A DNA stretch of 64,000 bases from Paraburkholderia haematera. GTDB lineage: Bacteria; Pseudomonadota; Gammaproteobacteria; Burkholderiales; Burkholderiaceae. Location of the stretch: the NCBI RefSeq assembly GCF_905220975.1, contig NZ_CAJNBK010000001.1:558001-622000 (forward strand), in the 5' to 3' direction. Below are positions 27,339 to 35,047 of the stretch, one piece after another. Both the position numbers and the translations under genes were made by a program. The notes beneath the pieces were generated by a model. The model ran no database searches and had not been told where the DNA came from. It saw only the letters and a list, made by a program, of their open reading frames with translations. Positions within the stretch are counted from its first letter, which is position 1, and every line of letters starts with the position of its first letter.

Positions 27339-28567
27339 GAGCGGTTCCTTTTTCGCGCGACCATGTCGACCAACCCCATGATGCCGTTCGGCAACAACAG
27401 CGGGACCAGCACGAAAATCAGGCCAAGAAAGAACAGCCAGTATTCAGGGAAGTTCGCCGTAAAAAAACTCTTCGCACCATTCACCGCGAACGCGCCGATG
27501 ATCGGTCCGATCAAGGTGCCACGTCCACCCACCGCAACCCAGATCGCCATCTCGATCGAGTTGCCCGGCGACATCTCGCCCGGGTTGATGATGCCGACCT
27601 GCGGCACATACAACGCCCCTGCAATCCCGCACAGAATCGCGGACACGGTCCACACGAACAGCTTGTACGCGAGCGGGCTGTAGCCGAGGAACATCAAACG
27701 CGTTTCGCCGTCGCGTACCGCGGTGACCACGCGGCCCAGCTTCGACGTGACGATTGCCCGCGCGCCGATGAAGGCCAGAATCAACACCGCGAACGTGATC
27801 AGCAGAAGGGCCGTGCGCGTGCCCGGATGCGTGATCGGAAAACCGCCAATGCGCTTGAAGTCAGTGAAGCCGTTATTGCCGCCGAACCCCGTTTCATTAC
27901 GGTAAAACAGCAGCATCGCGGCAAACGTCATCGCCTGCGTGATGATCGACAGGTACACGCCCTTCACCCGCGAGCGGAACGTGAAGAAGCCGAACACCCA
28001 CGCGACTACAGCGGGCACCAGCACCACCAGCAGCAGCGCGTAACCGAGATGCTGCGTGCCTTGCCAGTACCACGGCAGTTGGTGCCAGTCGAGAAACACC
28101 ATGAAGTCGGGCAGGTCGCTGCCGTATTTGCCTTCGTGGCCGATCGAGCGCATGAGGTACATGCCGATCGCGTAGCCGCCCAATGCAAAAAACAACGCGT
28201 GTCCCAGGCTCAGAATGCCGCAGTAGCCCCACACGAGATCGAGCGCGAGCGCGGCAATTGCATAGCACATGAACTTGCCGGTGATCGTCATCGCGTAGGC
28301 GGACAGATGGAACGCGCTCGTCTCCGGCACCACCAGGGTGGCTAACGGCACGCCTAGACCGAATACGATGATCAAAGCGATCAACGCGAGCCACGCGCGG
28401 CGCGACAGCAACGCGGGACGCGGCGGCAAGCCCAGCGCGAAGCCAGACTGCACTTCGCGTCCGGCCGTCGCGCCACCGCCCGCTGCGCCAATGTGAGCCG
28501 ATGAGGTGGCAGCTGAGGTGGCAGATGAGGTGGCAGATGAGGTGGCAGATGAGGTAGCCGATGTCAT
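27335..28567 (-). CDS. urtC: Urea ABC transporter permease UrtC with a repetitive N-terminal extension
   Basis: A 410-residue LivM-type inner-membrane permease with eight to ten hydrophobic segments (for example LIALIIVFGLGVPLATLVV and LFFLGLIFVLVPLLLPNGIMG). Family segments WGYCGILSLGHALFFALGGYA and YLSIITQAMTFA are present. The first ~25 residues are a Ser-Ala-Thr repeat encoded by five 12-bp direct repeats at 28500-28559, not a normal UrtC feature. The true start could be downstream at a non-ATG codon, but no better ribosome site is visible. It follows urtB by 1 bp and overlaps urtD by 4 bp. Confidence 0.94.
   Translation of the reverse strand: MTSATSSATSSATSSATSAATSSAHIGAAGGGATAGREVQSGFALGLPPRPALLSRRAWLALIALIIVFGLGVPLATLVVPETSAFHLSAYAMTITGKFMCYAIAALALDLVWGYCGILSLGHALFFALGGYAIGMYLMRSIGHEGKYGSDLPDFMVFLDWHQLPWYWQGTQHLGYALLLVVLVPAVVAWVFGFFTFRSRVKGVYLSIITQAMTFAAMLLFYRNETGFGGNNGFTDFKRIGGFPITHPGTRTALLLITFAVLILAFIGARAIVTSKLGRVVTAVRDGETRLMFLGYSPLAYKLFVWTVSAILCGIAGALYVPQVGIINPGEMSPGNSIEMAIWVAVGGRGTLIGPIIGAFAVNGAKSFFTANFPEYWLFFLGLIFVLVPLLLPNGIMGLVDMVARKRNRS
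28500..28559. repeat. Five 12-bp tandem repeats at the urtC 5' end
   Basis: Five consecutive units of GATGAGGTGGCA, with one variant starting GCTGAG and the last ending AGCC, encode the Ser/Thr/Ala-rich start of UrtC. Unit loss or gain would keep the frame. Confidence 0.85.
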
Positions 28568-28568
28568 C

Positions 28569-30206
28569 TCATGCCTCCGCGCTACGGCCCTTGAGGGCGA
28601 ACATGCCCTGCGGACGCTTCTGGATGAACAACACGATCAGCACGAGCACCGCGATCTTGGCGAGCACCGCGCCCCAGAACGGCTCGATCGCCTTGCTGAC
28701 CAGCCCAAGGCCGAAGCCGCCGATCACCGTGCCGGCGAGTTGGCCGACGCCGCCGAGCACCACGGCCATGAACGAGTCGATGATGTAGCTCTGACCGAGG
28801 TCCGGACCCACATTGCCGATCTGCGACAGCGCACAGCCACCCAGGCCGGCAATGCCCGCGCCGAACGCGAACGCATAGGAGTCGACGCGCGAGGTCTTCA
28901 CGCCGACGCACGCGGCCATCCGCCGGTTTTGCGTGACGGCGCGCACGAACAGTCCCAGACGCGTTTTGGTTAGGACAGCCCAGGCAATTCCGACGACGAT
29001 CAGCGAGAACGCCAGAATCGCCAGCCGGTTGTACGGCAGGATCAGATTCGGCAGCACGGTCACACCGCCGCTCATCCATGCAGGGTTGATCACCTGGACG
29101 TTCTGCGCACCGAACACCATACGTGTCGCCTGAATCAGAATCAGACTGACGCCAAAGGTGGTCAGCAGGGTTTCCAGCGGACGGCCGTACAAATGCTTCA
29201 ACACCAGCCGTTCGAGCACGATGCCGACCAGTCCGGCCGCGGCGAACGAAGCCGGTACCGCGAGCAGTGGATACCAGTCGAACGCACCCGGCGCAAAGCG
29301 CTGGAACAGGTTCTGCACGACGTACGTTGCATAGGCGCCGATCATCAGGAATTCGCCGTGCGCCATGTTGATCACGCCGATCAGCCCATACGTGATCGCG
29401 AGGCCCAATGCGGCGAGCAGCAGCACGCTGCCGAGCGACAGCCCGGCGAACAGCGTGCCCGCGATCTGGCTGCGGCGCTGGATCGAATCGAGTTCGTCGA
29501 TGCCGCTTTGCGCGGCGGCGCGCACGCGGCCGTCCGCTTCGTTGAAGGTGCCATCCGGCTTCTTCGCGACGAGTGGGCGTAGCAGTTCGTTCATGTCGAG
29601 ATCGTGCCGCGCGGCGACCAGTTGCACGGCTTCGAGGCGCTTGGCCGGGTCGGCATCGTGCAACGCGGTCATCGCCCACAGCGTGTCGAGGCGCTTCTTT
29701 AGCACGGGGTCGGTTTCCTTCGCGCGCGCCGCATCGACGAGCGATTTGATCGACGGATCGGGGTTTTGCAGCAGCGAGGTGATGGCGGCGTCGCGCGTGG
29801 CGGTGTCGGGGGAATCGAGTTGCAAGCCCGAGAGTGCGCCGGTTACTTTCGAGCGCAGCAGGTTGTTCAGGGTGACCGGTTGCGCGTCGCCCGCGGCGAC
29901 CGTTTTACCGGTGACGGCATCGCGTGCCGTGTCGCCGTCTTGCAGCAGCACCGCGCCGGAATCGGTGGCGAGCGCGCTGTCCTCGGAGAGTGCTTTGAGG
30001 ACCGCTAGCGATTCTTTGTCGTGGTTGGCAATCAGCTTGTCGATGGCCGCGGATTTCGCGTCGAAGTCATCGCCCGCGAGCGGCGCGACATCGGCCGGGC
30101 TCAGCGCGAAGGCCGCAAGCGGCGCGCTAGCGAAGAGCGCAAGCGCCACGCTGCCGATGGTGCGCCGTGCGCTGCGTCGTGCAACAGTCAGGAATGAAAA
30201 CGCCAT
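28569..30206 (-). CDS. urtB: Urea ABC transporter permease UrtB
   Basis: A 545-residue LivH-type permease. I start at ATG 30206, preceded by AAGG, giving MAFSFLTVARRSARR and a signal-like segment (LALFASAPLAAFALS). Residues ~35-240 are the soluble N-terminal domain of helical repeats seen in proteobacterial UrtB, and the rest is membrane-embedded with LGLAITYGLIGVINMAHGEFLMIGAYATY as the family signature (two parts: GLAITYGLIGVINMAHGEF and LMIGAYATYV). It heads the permease pair with UrtC and follows urtA by about 120 bp. Confidence 0.95.
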   Translation of the reverse strand: MAFSFLTVARRSARRTIGSVALALFASAPLAAFALSPADVAPLAGDDFDAKSAAIDKLIANHDKESLAVLKALSEDSALATDSGAVLLQDGDTARDAVTGKTVAAGDAQPVTLNNLLRSKVTGALSGLQLDSPDTATRDAAITSLLQNPDPSIKSLVDAARAKETDPVLKKRLDTLWAMTALHDADPAKRLEAVQLVAARHDLDMNELLRPLVAKKPDGTFNEADGRVRAAAQSGIDELDSIQRRSQIAGTLFAGLSLGSVLLLAALGLAITYGLIGVINMAHGEFLMIGAYATYVVQNLFQRFAPGAFDWYPLLAVPASFAAAGLVGIVLERLVLKHLYGRPLETLLTTFGVSLILIQATRMVFGAQNVQVINPAWMSGGVTVLPNLILPYNRLAILAFSLIVVGIAWAVLTKTRLGLFVRAVTQNRRMAACVGVKTSRVDSYAFAFGAGIAGLGGCALSQIGNVGPDLGQSYIIDSFMAVVLGGVGQLAGTVIGGFGLGLVSKAIEPFWGAVLAKIAVLVLIVLFIQKRPQGMFALKGRSAEA

Positions 30207-30328
30207 GATGGCCTTTGAAGAAAAACCGGCAGAGCGGCACGGCATGATGCGAAAGCATCGATACCGCGCCGTCGTATTACTGCGTCGTCCTGTCTGGCTC
30301 AGAATCGGGTTCAGACTCGAACTTAGAC

Positions 30329-31627
30329 TCAGGCAACCCGCGAGCGCTTCAGGAATGCGGGAATCGAACTGACCACATCCGGCTTGCTCGAATTACCGGC
30401 GATGAACGGGCTCCACGGCTGCGCGCGAACCGCGGTCTTGGTGCGCCACACCACGTTGAACTGGCCGTCGGCGCGCACTTCGCCGATCATCACCGGCTTG
30501 TGCAGATGGTGATTGCCGTCCATTTCGAGCGTGAAACCCGACGGCGCGGCAAACGTCTGGCCGATCATCGCGACGCGTACCTTGTCCACGTCCGTGCTCT
30601 TCGCTTTCTCGACGGCCTGCTTCCACATATGGATGCCGACGAAGGTCGCTTCCATCGGGTCATTGGTCACGCGCTTGGTGCCGACCGGCAGGTTGTTGTC
30701 CTTGACCCACGTGGCCCATTGCTTCTTGAACTTCTCGTTGGCCGGATTGCGCAGCGACATGAAGTAGTTCCATGCCGCGAGGTTGCCGACCAGCGGCTTC
30801 GTATCGATGCCGCGCAGTTCTTCTTCGCCGACCGAGAATGCGACGACCGGCACGTCAGACGCCTTCAGCCCCTGGTTGCCCAGTTCCTTGTAGAACGGCA
30901 CGTTCGAGTCGCCGTTGACGGTAGAGATCACCGCGGTCTTGCCGCCCTGCGAGAAGGTCTTGATGTTCGCGACGATGGTCTGGTAATCGCTGTGGCCGAA
31001 GGGGGTGTAGACCTCCTGGATATCGGCTTCCTGCACGCCCTTCGACTTGAGGAACGCGCGCAGGATCTTGTTGGTTGTGCGGGGGTAGACGTAGTCGGTG
31101 CCCAGCAGGAAGAAGCGCTTGGCGCCGCCGCCTTCCGTGCTCATCAGGTATTCGGTGGCCGGAATTGCTTGCTGATTCGGCGCGGCGCCCGTGTAGAACA
31201 CGTTGCGCGACATTTCTTCGCCTTCATACTGGACGGGATAGAACAGCAGGCCGTTCAGTTCTTCGAACACCGGCAGCACCGACTTGCGCGAGACGGACGT
31301 CCAGCAGCCGAACACGACGGCGCACTTTTCCTGGGTGATCAGCTGACGCGCTTTTTCGGCGAACAGTGGCCAGTTCGACGCCGGGTCCACGACCACCGGC
31401 TGCAGTTGGCGGCCCATGACGCCGCCGTTCTTGTTGATGTCCGCGATAGTCATCAGCGCGGTGTCTTTGAGCGATGTCTCCGAGATCGCCATCGTGCCTG
31501 ACAAGGAATGTAGAACGCCTACTTTAATCGGACCGCTGCCCGATTGCGCATGAGCAAACGGAACCCGACCCGCTAGCGCCAATGCGCCCGACATGGAGCC
31601 GAACTTCAACAGACTACGACGTTTCAT
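30329..31627 (-). CDS. urtA: Urea ABC transporter substrate-binding protein UrtA
   Basis: A 432-residue type I periplasmic binding protein. It starts with a twin-Arg-like signal (MKRRSLLKFGSMSGALALAG, cleavage after FAHAQ). The mature part has IKVGVLHSLSGTMAISETSLKD, VVFGCWTSVSRKSVLPVFEE, LLFYPVQYEGEEMSRNVFYTG and SDYQTIVANIKTF, all diagnostic of UrtA/AmiC-type urea receptors rather than leucine receptors. It is the first gene of the leftward urtABCDE set, and a sigma-54-type promoter lies 90 bp upstream of its ATG. Confidence 0.96.
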   Translation of the reverse strand: MKRRSLLKFGSMSGALALAGRVPFAHAQSGSGPIKVGVLHSLSGTMAISETSLKDTALMTIADINKNGGVMGRQLQPVVVDPASNWPLFAEKARQLITQEKCAVVFGCWTSVSRKSVLPVFEELNGLLFYPVQYEGEEMSRNVFYTGAAPNQQAIPATEYLMSTEGGGAKRFFLLGTDYVYPRTTNKILRAFLKSKGVQEADIQEVYTPFGHSDYQTIVANIKTFSQGGKTAVISTVNGDSNVPFYKELGNQGLKASDVPVVAFSVGEEELRGIDTKPLVGNLAAWNYFMSLRNPANEKFKKQWATWVKDNNLPVGTKRVTNDPMEATFVGIHMWKQAVEKAKSTDVDKVRVAMIGQTFAAPSGFTLEMDGNHHLHKPVMIGEVRADGQFNVVWRTKTAVRAQPWSPFIAGNSSKPDVVSSIPAFLKRSRVA

Positions 31628-31988
31628 GTATTTCCCCTTGCCATTGAATGGTGAATGTTTATGGGCGTCGATTTCAGCCAGCAGGGCCTATCCCGCATGA
31701 CTTGCCGTTCGTGTACTGCAAGGCACATGCCATGCAGCAATTTCGACTTGAAGTCCGCGAGTTGCGTGCTACTGCGTGCTGCGGCGCGGTGATGCGTCAC
31801 GGCAGTTATGCGTCATGCGGCGCAAAATTGGTGCAGGAGCAGGGCGTGCGCCTCGTTCAGGTGCGTGCCGCGCCGCAACGAAGCGTATCGATCGGCCATT
31901 GGGCGTCGGCGGTGCATGGCCGCCGCCCCTTTGTGCATGCGCCGCGCTGTGCCTACACTGAAAGAGCACCCACGCGAGGAGACACGAC
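31628..31988. other. Divergent control region between urtA and the aminotransferase gene
   Basis: No gene. It holds the leftward sigma-54-type promoter of urtA at 31717-31732 and an NtrC-like half-site around 31819-31835. Short G/C-rich direct repeats (TGCGTGCTGCGG, ATGCGTCA) fill 31765-31825. The rightward promoter for the aminotransferase must also lie here, but I could not pick out a clear -35/-10. Confidence 0.6.
31717..31732 (-). promoter_or_regulatory. Sigma-54 (-24/-12) promoter before urtA
   Basis: On the minus strand TGGCATGTGCCTTGCA matches TGGCAC-R-N4-TTGCW except one position (T for C), with GG and GC exactly 10 nt apart. The expected start is near 31706, giving a ~79-nt leader. 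A minus-strand sequence TGCACCAATTTTGCGCC (31835 down to 31819) has one perfect NtrC half-site, centred about 121 bp upstream. Confidence 0.68.
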
Positions 31989-33320
31989 ATGAATGAGCGC
32001 GCCAGCGTCAATACACCCGATATGTCCGCGTTCTGGATGCCCTTTACCGCGAACCGTCAATTCAAGAGCGCGCCGCGGCTGCTGGTGAGCGCGAAGGGGA
32101 TGTACTACACGTCACACGACGGCCGGCGCATTCTCGACGGCACCGCCGGGCTGTGGTGCGTGAACGCGGGGCACTGCCGCGACGAGATCGTGGCCGCTGT
32201 GCAGGCGCAGGCGGCCGAAATGGATTTCGCGCCAACGTTTCAAATGGGCCATCCGAAGGCTTTCGAAGCCGCGACGAAAATCGCGCGACATACGCCGGGC
32301 GACTTGAAGCACATCTTCTTTGTGAACTCGGGCTCGGAGGCGGTGGATACCGCGCTGAAGATTGCGTTGGCTTACCACCGTTCGCGTGGCGAGGGGCAGC
32401 GAGCGAGGTTTATCGGTCGCGAGCGTGGGTATCACGGCGTGGGCTTCGGCGGGATTTCGGTGGGCGGTATTGCGCCGAACCGCAAGGCGTTTTCAGGTGG
32501 ACTGTTGGCGGCTGTCGATCATTTGCCGCATACGTTGAACATCAAGGAGGCGGCGTTTTCGAAAGGGCAGCCGGCATGGGGTGTGCATCTCGCTGACGAA
32601 CTGGAGCGGCTCGTTACGCTGCACGATGCGTCGACGATTGCTGCGGTGATCGTTGAGCCCGTGGCTGGGTCGACCGGTGTGCTGATTCCGCCGCAAGGGT
32701 ATTTGCAGCGGCTGCGCGAGATCTGCGACAAGCATGGCATCTTGTTGATCTTCGACGAAGTGATTACGGGTTGGGGGCGCTTAGGTGCGGCATTTGCCGC
32801 GCAGTATTTCGGTGTGACGCCGGATCTGTTGACCATGGCCAAGGGCACCAACAATGCGGCCGCGCCGATGGGGGCTGTCGCCGCAAGTGCGAAGATTCAC
32901 GATGCGATTGTGAACGGGGCGCCGGGTGGGATCGAGCTGTTTCATGGGTATACGTATTCAGGGCATCCGATCGCGGCGGCTGCGGCGTGCGCGACGATCG
33001 ATCTGTATGAGCGTGAACAGCTATTCGAGCGGGCCGCGCGGATGGCGCCGATCTTCGAGCGCGAGATTCACAAGCTTCGCGACGAGCGGCATGTCATCGA
33101 TGTGCGCAATCTTGGGCTGGTGGGTGGGGTGGAGTTGGCGTCGCGTGCTGGGGCGCCTGGGGCACGTGCTTATGATGTTTTCGTGCGGTGCTTCGAGAAG
33201 GGGGTGCTGACGCGTTATACCGGCGATATCCTGGCGTTCTCGCCACCGTTGATTGTGGAAGAGGCGCAGATCGAGGAGATATTTGGGACGGTGGCTGAGG
33301 TGCTGAGGGAGACGGATTAG
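31989..33320 (+). CDS. Class III omega-amino-acid:pyruvate aminotransferase
   Basis: A 443-residue PLP-dependent fold type I aminotransferase, closest in motif pattern to beta-alanine/omega-amino-acid:pyruvate transaminases. Seen are FWMPFTANRQFKSAPRLL, the cofactor-binding FVNSGSEAVDTALKIALAYH, the YHGVGFGG loop, IFDEVITGWGRLG with the PLP Asp, and the Schiff-base Lys in LTMAKGTNNAAAPMGAV. Substrates may include beta-alanine, putrescine-type amines or other omega-amino acids. GAGGAG lies 8 nt upstream of ATG. It is divergent from urtA. A hairpin without T-run follows (33333-33370). Confidence 0.92.
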   Translation: MNERASVNTPDMSAFWMPFTANRQFKSAPRLLVSAKGMYYTSHDGRRILDGTAGLWCVNAGHCRDEIVAAVQAQAAEMDFAPTFQMGHPKAFEAATKIARHTPGDLKHIFFVNSGSEAVDTALKIALAYHRSRGEGQRARFIGRERGYHGVGFGGISVGGIAPNRKAFSGGLLAAVDHLPHTLNIKEAAFSKGQPAWGVHLADELERLVTLHDASTIAAVIVEPVAGSTGVLIPPQGYLQRLREICDKHGILLIFDEVITGWGRLGAAFAAQYFGVTPDLLTMAKGTNNAAAPMGAVAASAKIHDAIVNGAPGGIELFHGYTYSGHPIAAAAACATIDLYEREQLFERAARMAPIFEREIHKLRDERHVIDVRNLGLVGGVELASRAGAPGARAYDVFVRCFEKGVLTRYTGDILAFSPPLIVEEAQIEEIFGTVAEVLRETD

Positions 33321-34357
33321 GGGCAGTGTACGTTTGCTCAGGCGCGTGGGCATTTTGCCTCTTGAGCAAGCGAGACAGGATGCTCACGAACGTTAATGAG
33401 CGATGAGGTATGGAGAAAAGTCGAACCCGTCCTGGATGGCAAGGAAGGTGACTATTGTCTAAAGCAACTGGGGGCGAGAATCACGCCGGACTTGGCTGGT
33501 CAGAATCCCCGATTATCGGGGAATGAAGATAGTAATGGGGCGCCAATTCCATTAACCCTGCCACGTGTCTACTCATTTCATTTGTTAACGGTGTCGGGCG
33601 ATCCAAGGAAACAACCGGAAATCGCACCGGGACCCAAGCGGCCGAAACCCAATCCATGACTCAACCGCGCGCCACGCACAGCAGCGCTGGCATCACCGTG
33701 TAGCGTGTCGCGAGCGCGGCCGCTGAATCGAGCAAGCGACATACGGCGAAGAGCCGAGACCAGGCGCGCGATTATGCGGACCTGACAAAAACGCTTGTCG
33801 ATAGTACCGAGCACTACTGGCAGCGGGCGAATGTCGAAAAACATTTCGCTTTCGCTGTTGCGACTGAAAATGCGAACCATCCTGACGCACGATGTGCGTG
33901 CCGCTGTTCTCAGGGACGGGGCAACCGGTGTCGGCCAGAAAAAACCGAAGCTCCCGAAAGCCTGCGCACTGTCCCCTGCTGTCACACACGGACCTGACCT
34001 GGCGGCACCTTGCCACAGTACAAAAGGTGAGAGGAATCGCGCTTCCTTCCTGCTTCAACGCGTTCTGCATATTCCTACACATCAGACTGAATTTTCCAAT
34101 TCAAAAAAAGATAAATCCCGTTCCCTGGCTCGTTCGAGCTAATTAGGCTCGCTTCTTCCGAAGGATTACATGTATTGCGTTGCAGTGACGGCGATCGTCA
34201 TTCGCGGTGTACTCACAGCGCTAATCTTTCCTGGTCGGAGACAAATCCTTTAGAACGCCGTACAGGGAACTAGAAAATGCAGAGGAAGAGACGTGATACA
34301 GGGCAGGACGTTCCCCAAAAAAACGATACGCAAGCTCGCTCTTTATGGTCGGAAACA
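33321..34357. other. About 1 kb without a credible intact gene; probable remnant DNA
   Basis: A 7-bp stem hairpin (TTGCTCA/TGAGCAA, about 33333-33370) follows the aminotransferase. At 33396 an 87-codon frame begins MSDEVWRKVEPVLDG, a start reminiscent of some transposases, but the rest has no such character. A startless plus-strand frame at about 33704-34000 encodes a helix-like stretch (DYADLTKTLVDSTEHYW, NVEKHFAFAVATENA) and may be a decayed gene. From 34080 on the DNA is AT-richer and should contain the promoter of the lipoprotein that follows. I cannot name any product here. Confidence 0.5.
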
Positions 34358-34948
34358 ATGCCGCGCCGTGTCCTTGCCGGTGCTACCGGCCTTTCGATCG
34401 TATTGGCGCTTGCCGCATGCGGCGGAAATAGTGGTAATGAGGCTGCCGCTGACACAGCACCCTCGTTCAAAAACACAGCGGCCGACAGCGACGCCAATGC
34501 TGGCAAAAGTTCAATGAGGTTGACTGCCGTGGTGAACACCAGCGGTCTTGCAACGAGCGCCACTAAAGATAGGTTTATCGTCAAGTATCGAATCGGTACC
34601 ACGGAGCGTGTCTCTCCCAGTGTGATCCAATCAACACTCGACCGGCGCGCGAGCACATTCCCTGCTAGAGCAAGGCATCTGCGCCGCTTGGGAGCCGGTG
34701 CGGACATCATTACGGCCGACCGAAAACTGAACCGTAAGGAAGCCAGAACCTTTATGCAGAACATCGCTTCCGATCGTAACGTGGAATATGTCGAAGTCGA
34801 TACACCCATGCACATCGATGCAATCCCGAACGATTCGAACTACAGCATGCAGTGGGGTTACACGCCGAACGCGGGCACGTATTACGTCACATTGAGTGCT
34901 TTCACGAACGTCAGCGGCGTTTCGCCGGCAGTGAGTATTACGCAATAG
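34358..34948 (+). pseudogene. Serine protease remnant: lipoprotein signal and propeptide without catalytic domain
   Basis: Starting at ATG 34358 (196 residues; an in-frame ATG at 34277 would add 27), the product has a lipoprotein signal with LALAAC lipobox. Next comes a subtilisin-type inhibitor I9 propeptide-like region (TKDRFIVKYRIG to RNVEYVEVDTPMHIDAI, about residues 78-163) and the PNDSNYSMQWGY stretch that normally leads into the S8 catalytic domain. It then jumps to NAGTYYVTLSAFTNVSGVSP, which looks like the end of a bacterial pre-peptidase C-terminal domain, and stops. No Asp, His or Ser catalytic motif is present. It looks like a >500-residue secreted S8 protease with an in-frame internal deletion. 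A free-standing propeptide-type inhibitor is the alternative. Confidence 0.68.
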
Positions 34949-35047
34949 TCGAACCGAAAACGAGGCGACGCCCCACGTCCGAGAAAGCGCGAGGGCGTCA
35001 TTTTCAAACGGGTCGACAATCGACCTCTGCACGCGAGTACTTCAACT

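Noticed and set aside
33578-33985. Minus-strand 135-codon frame in the remnant region
   Set aside because: No start signal, no domain, and its composition looks random; the plus strand is at least as protein-like.
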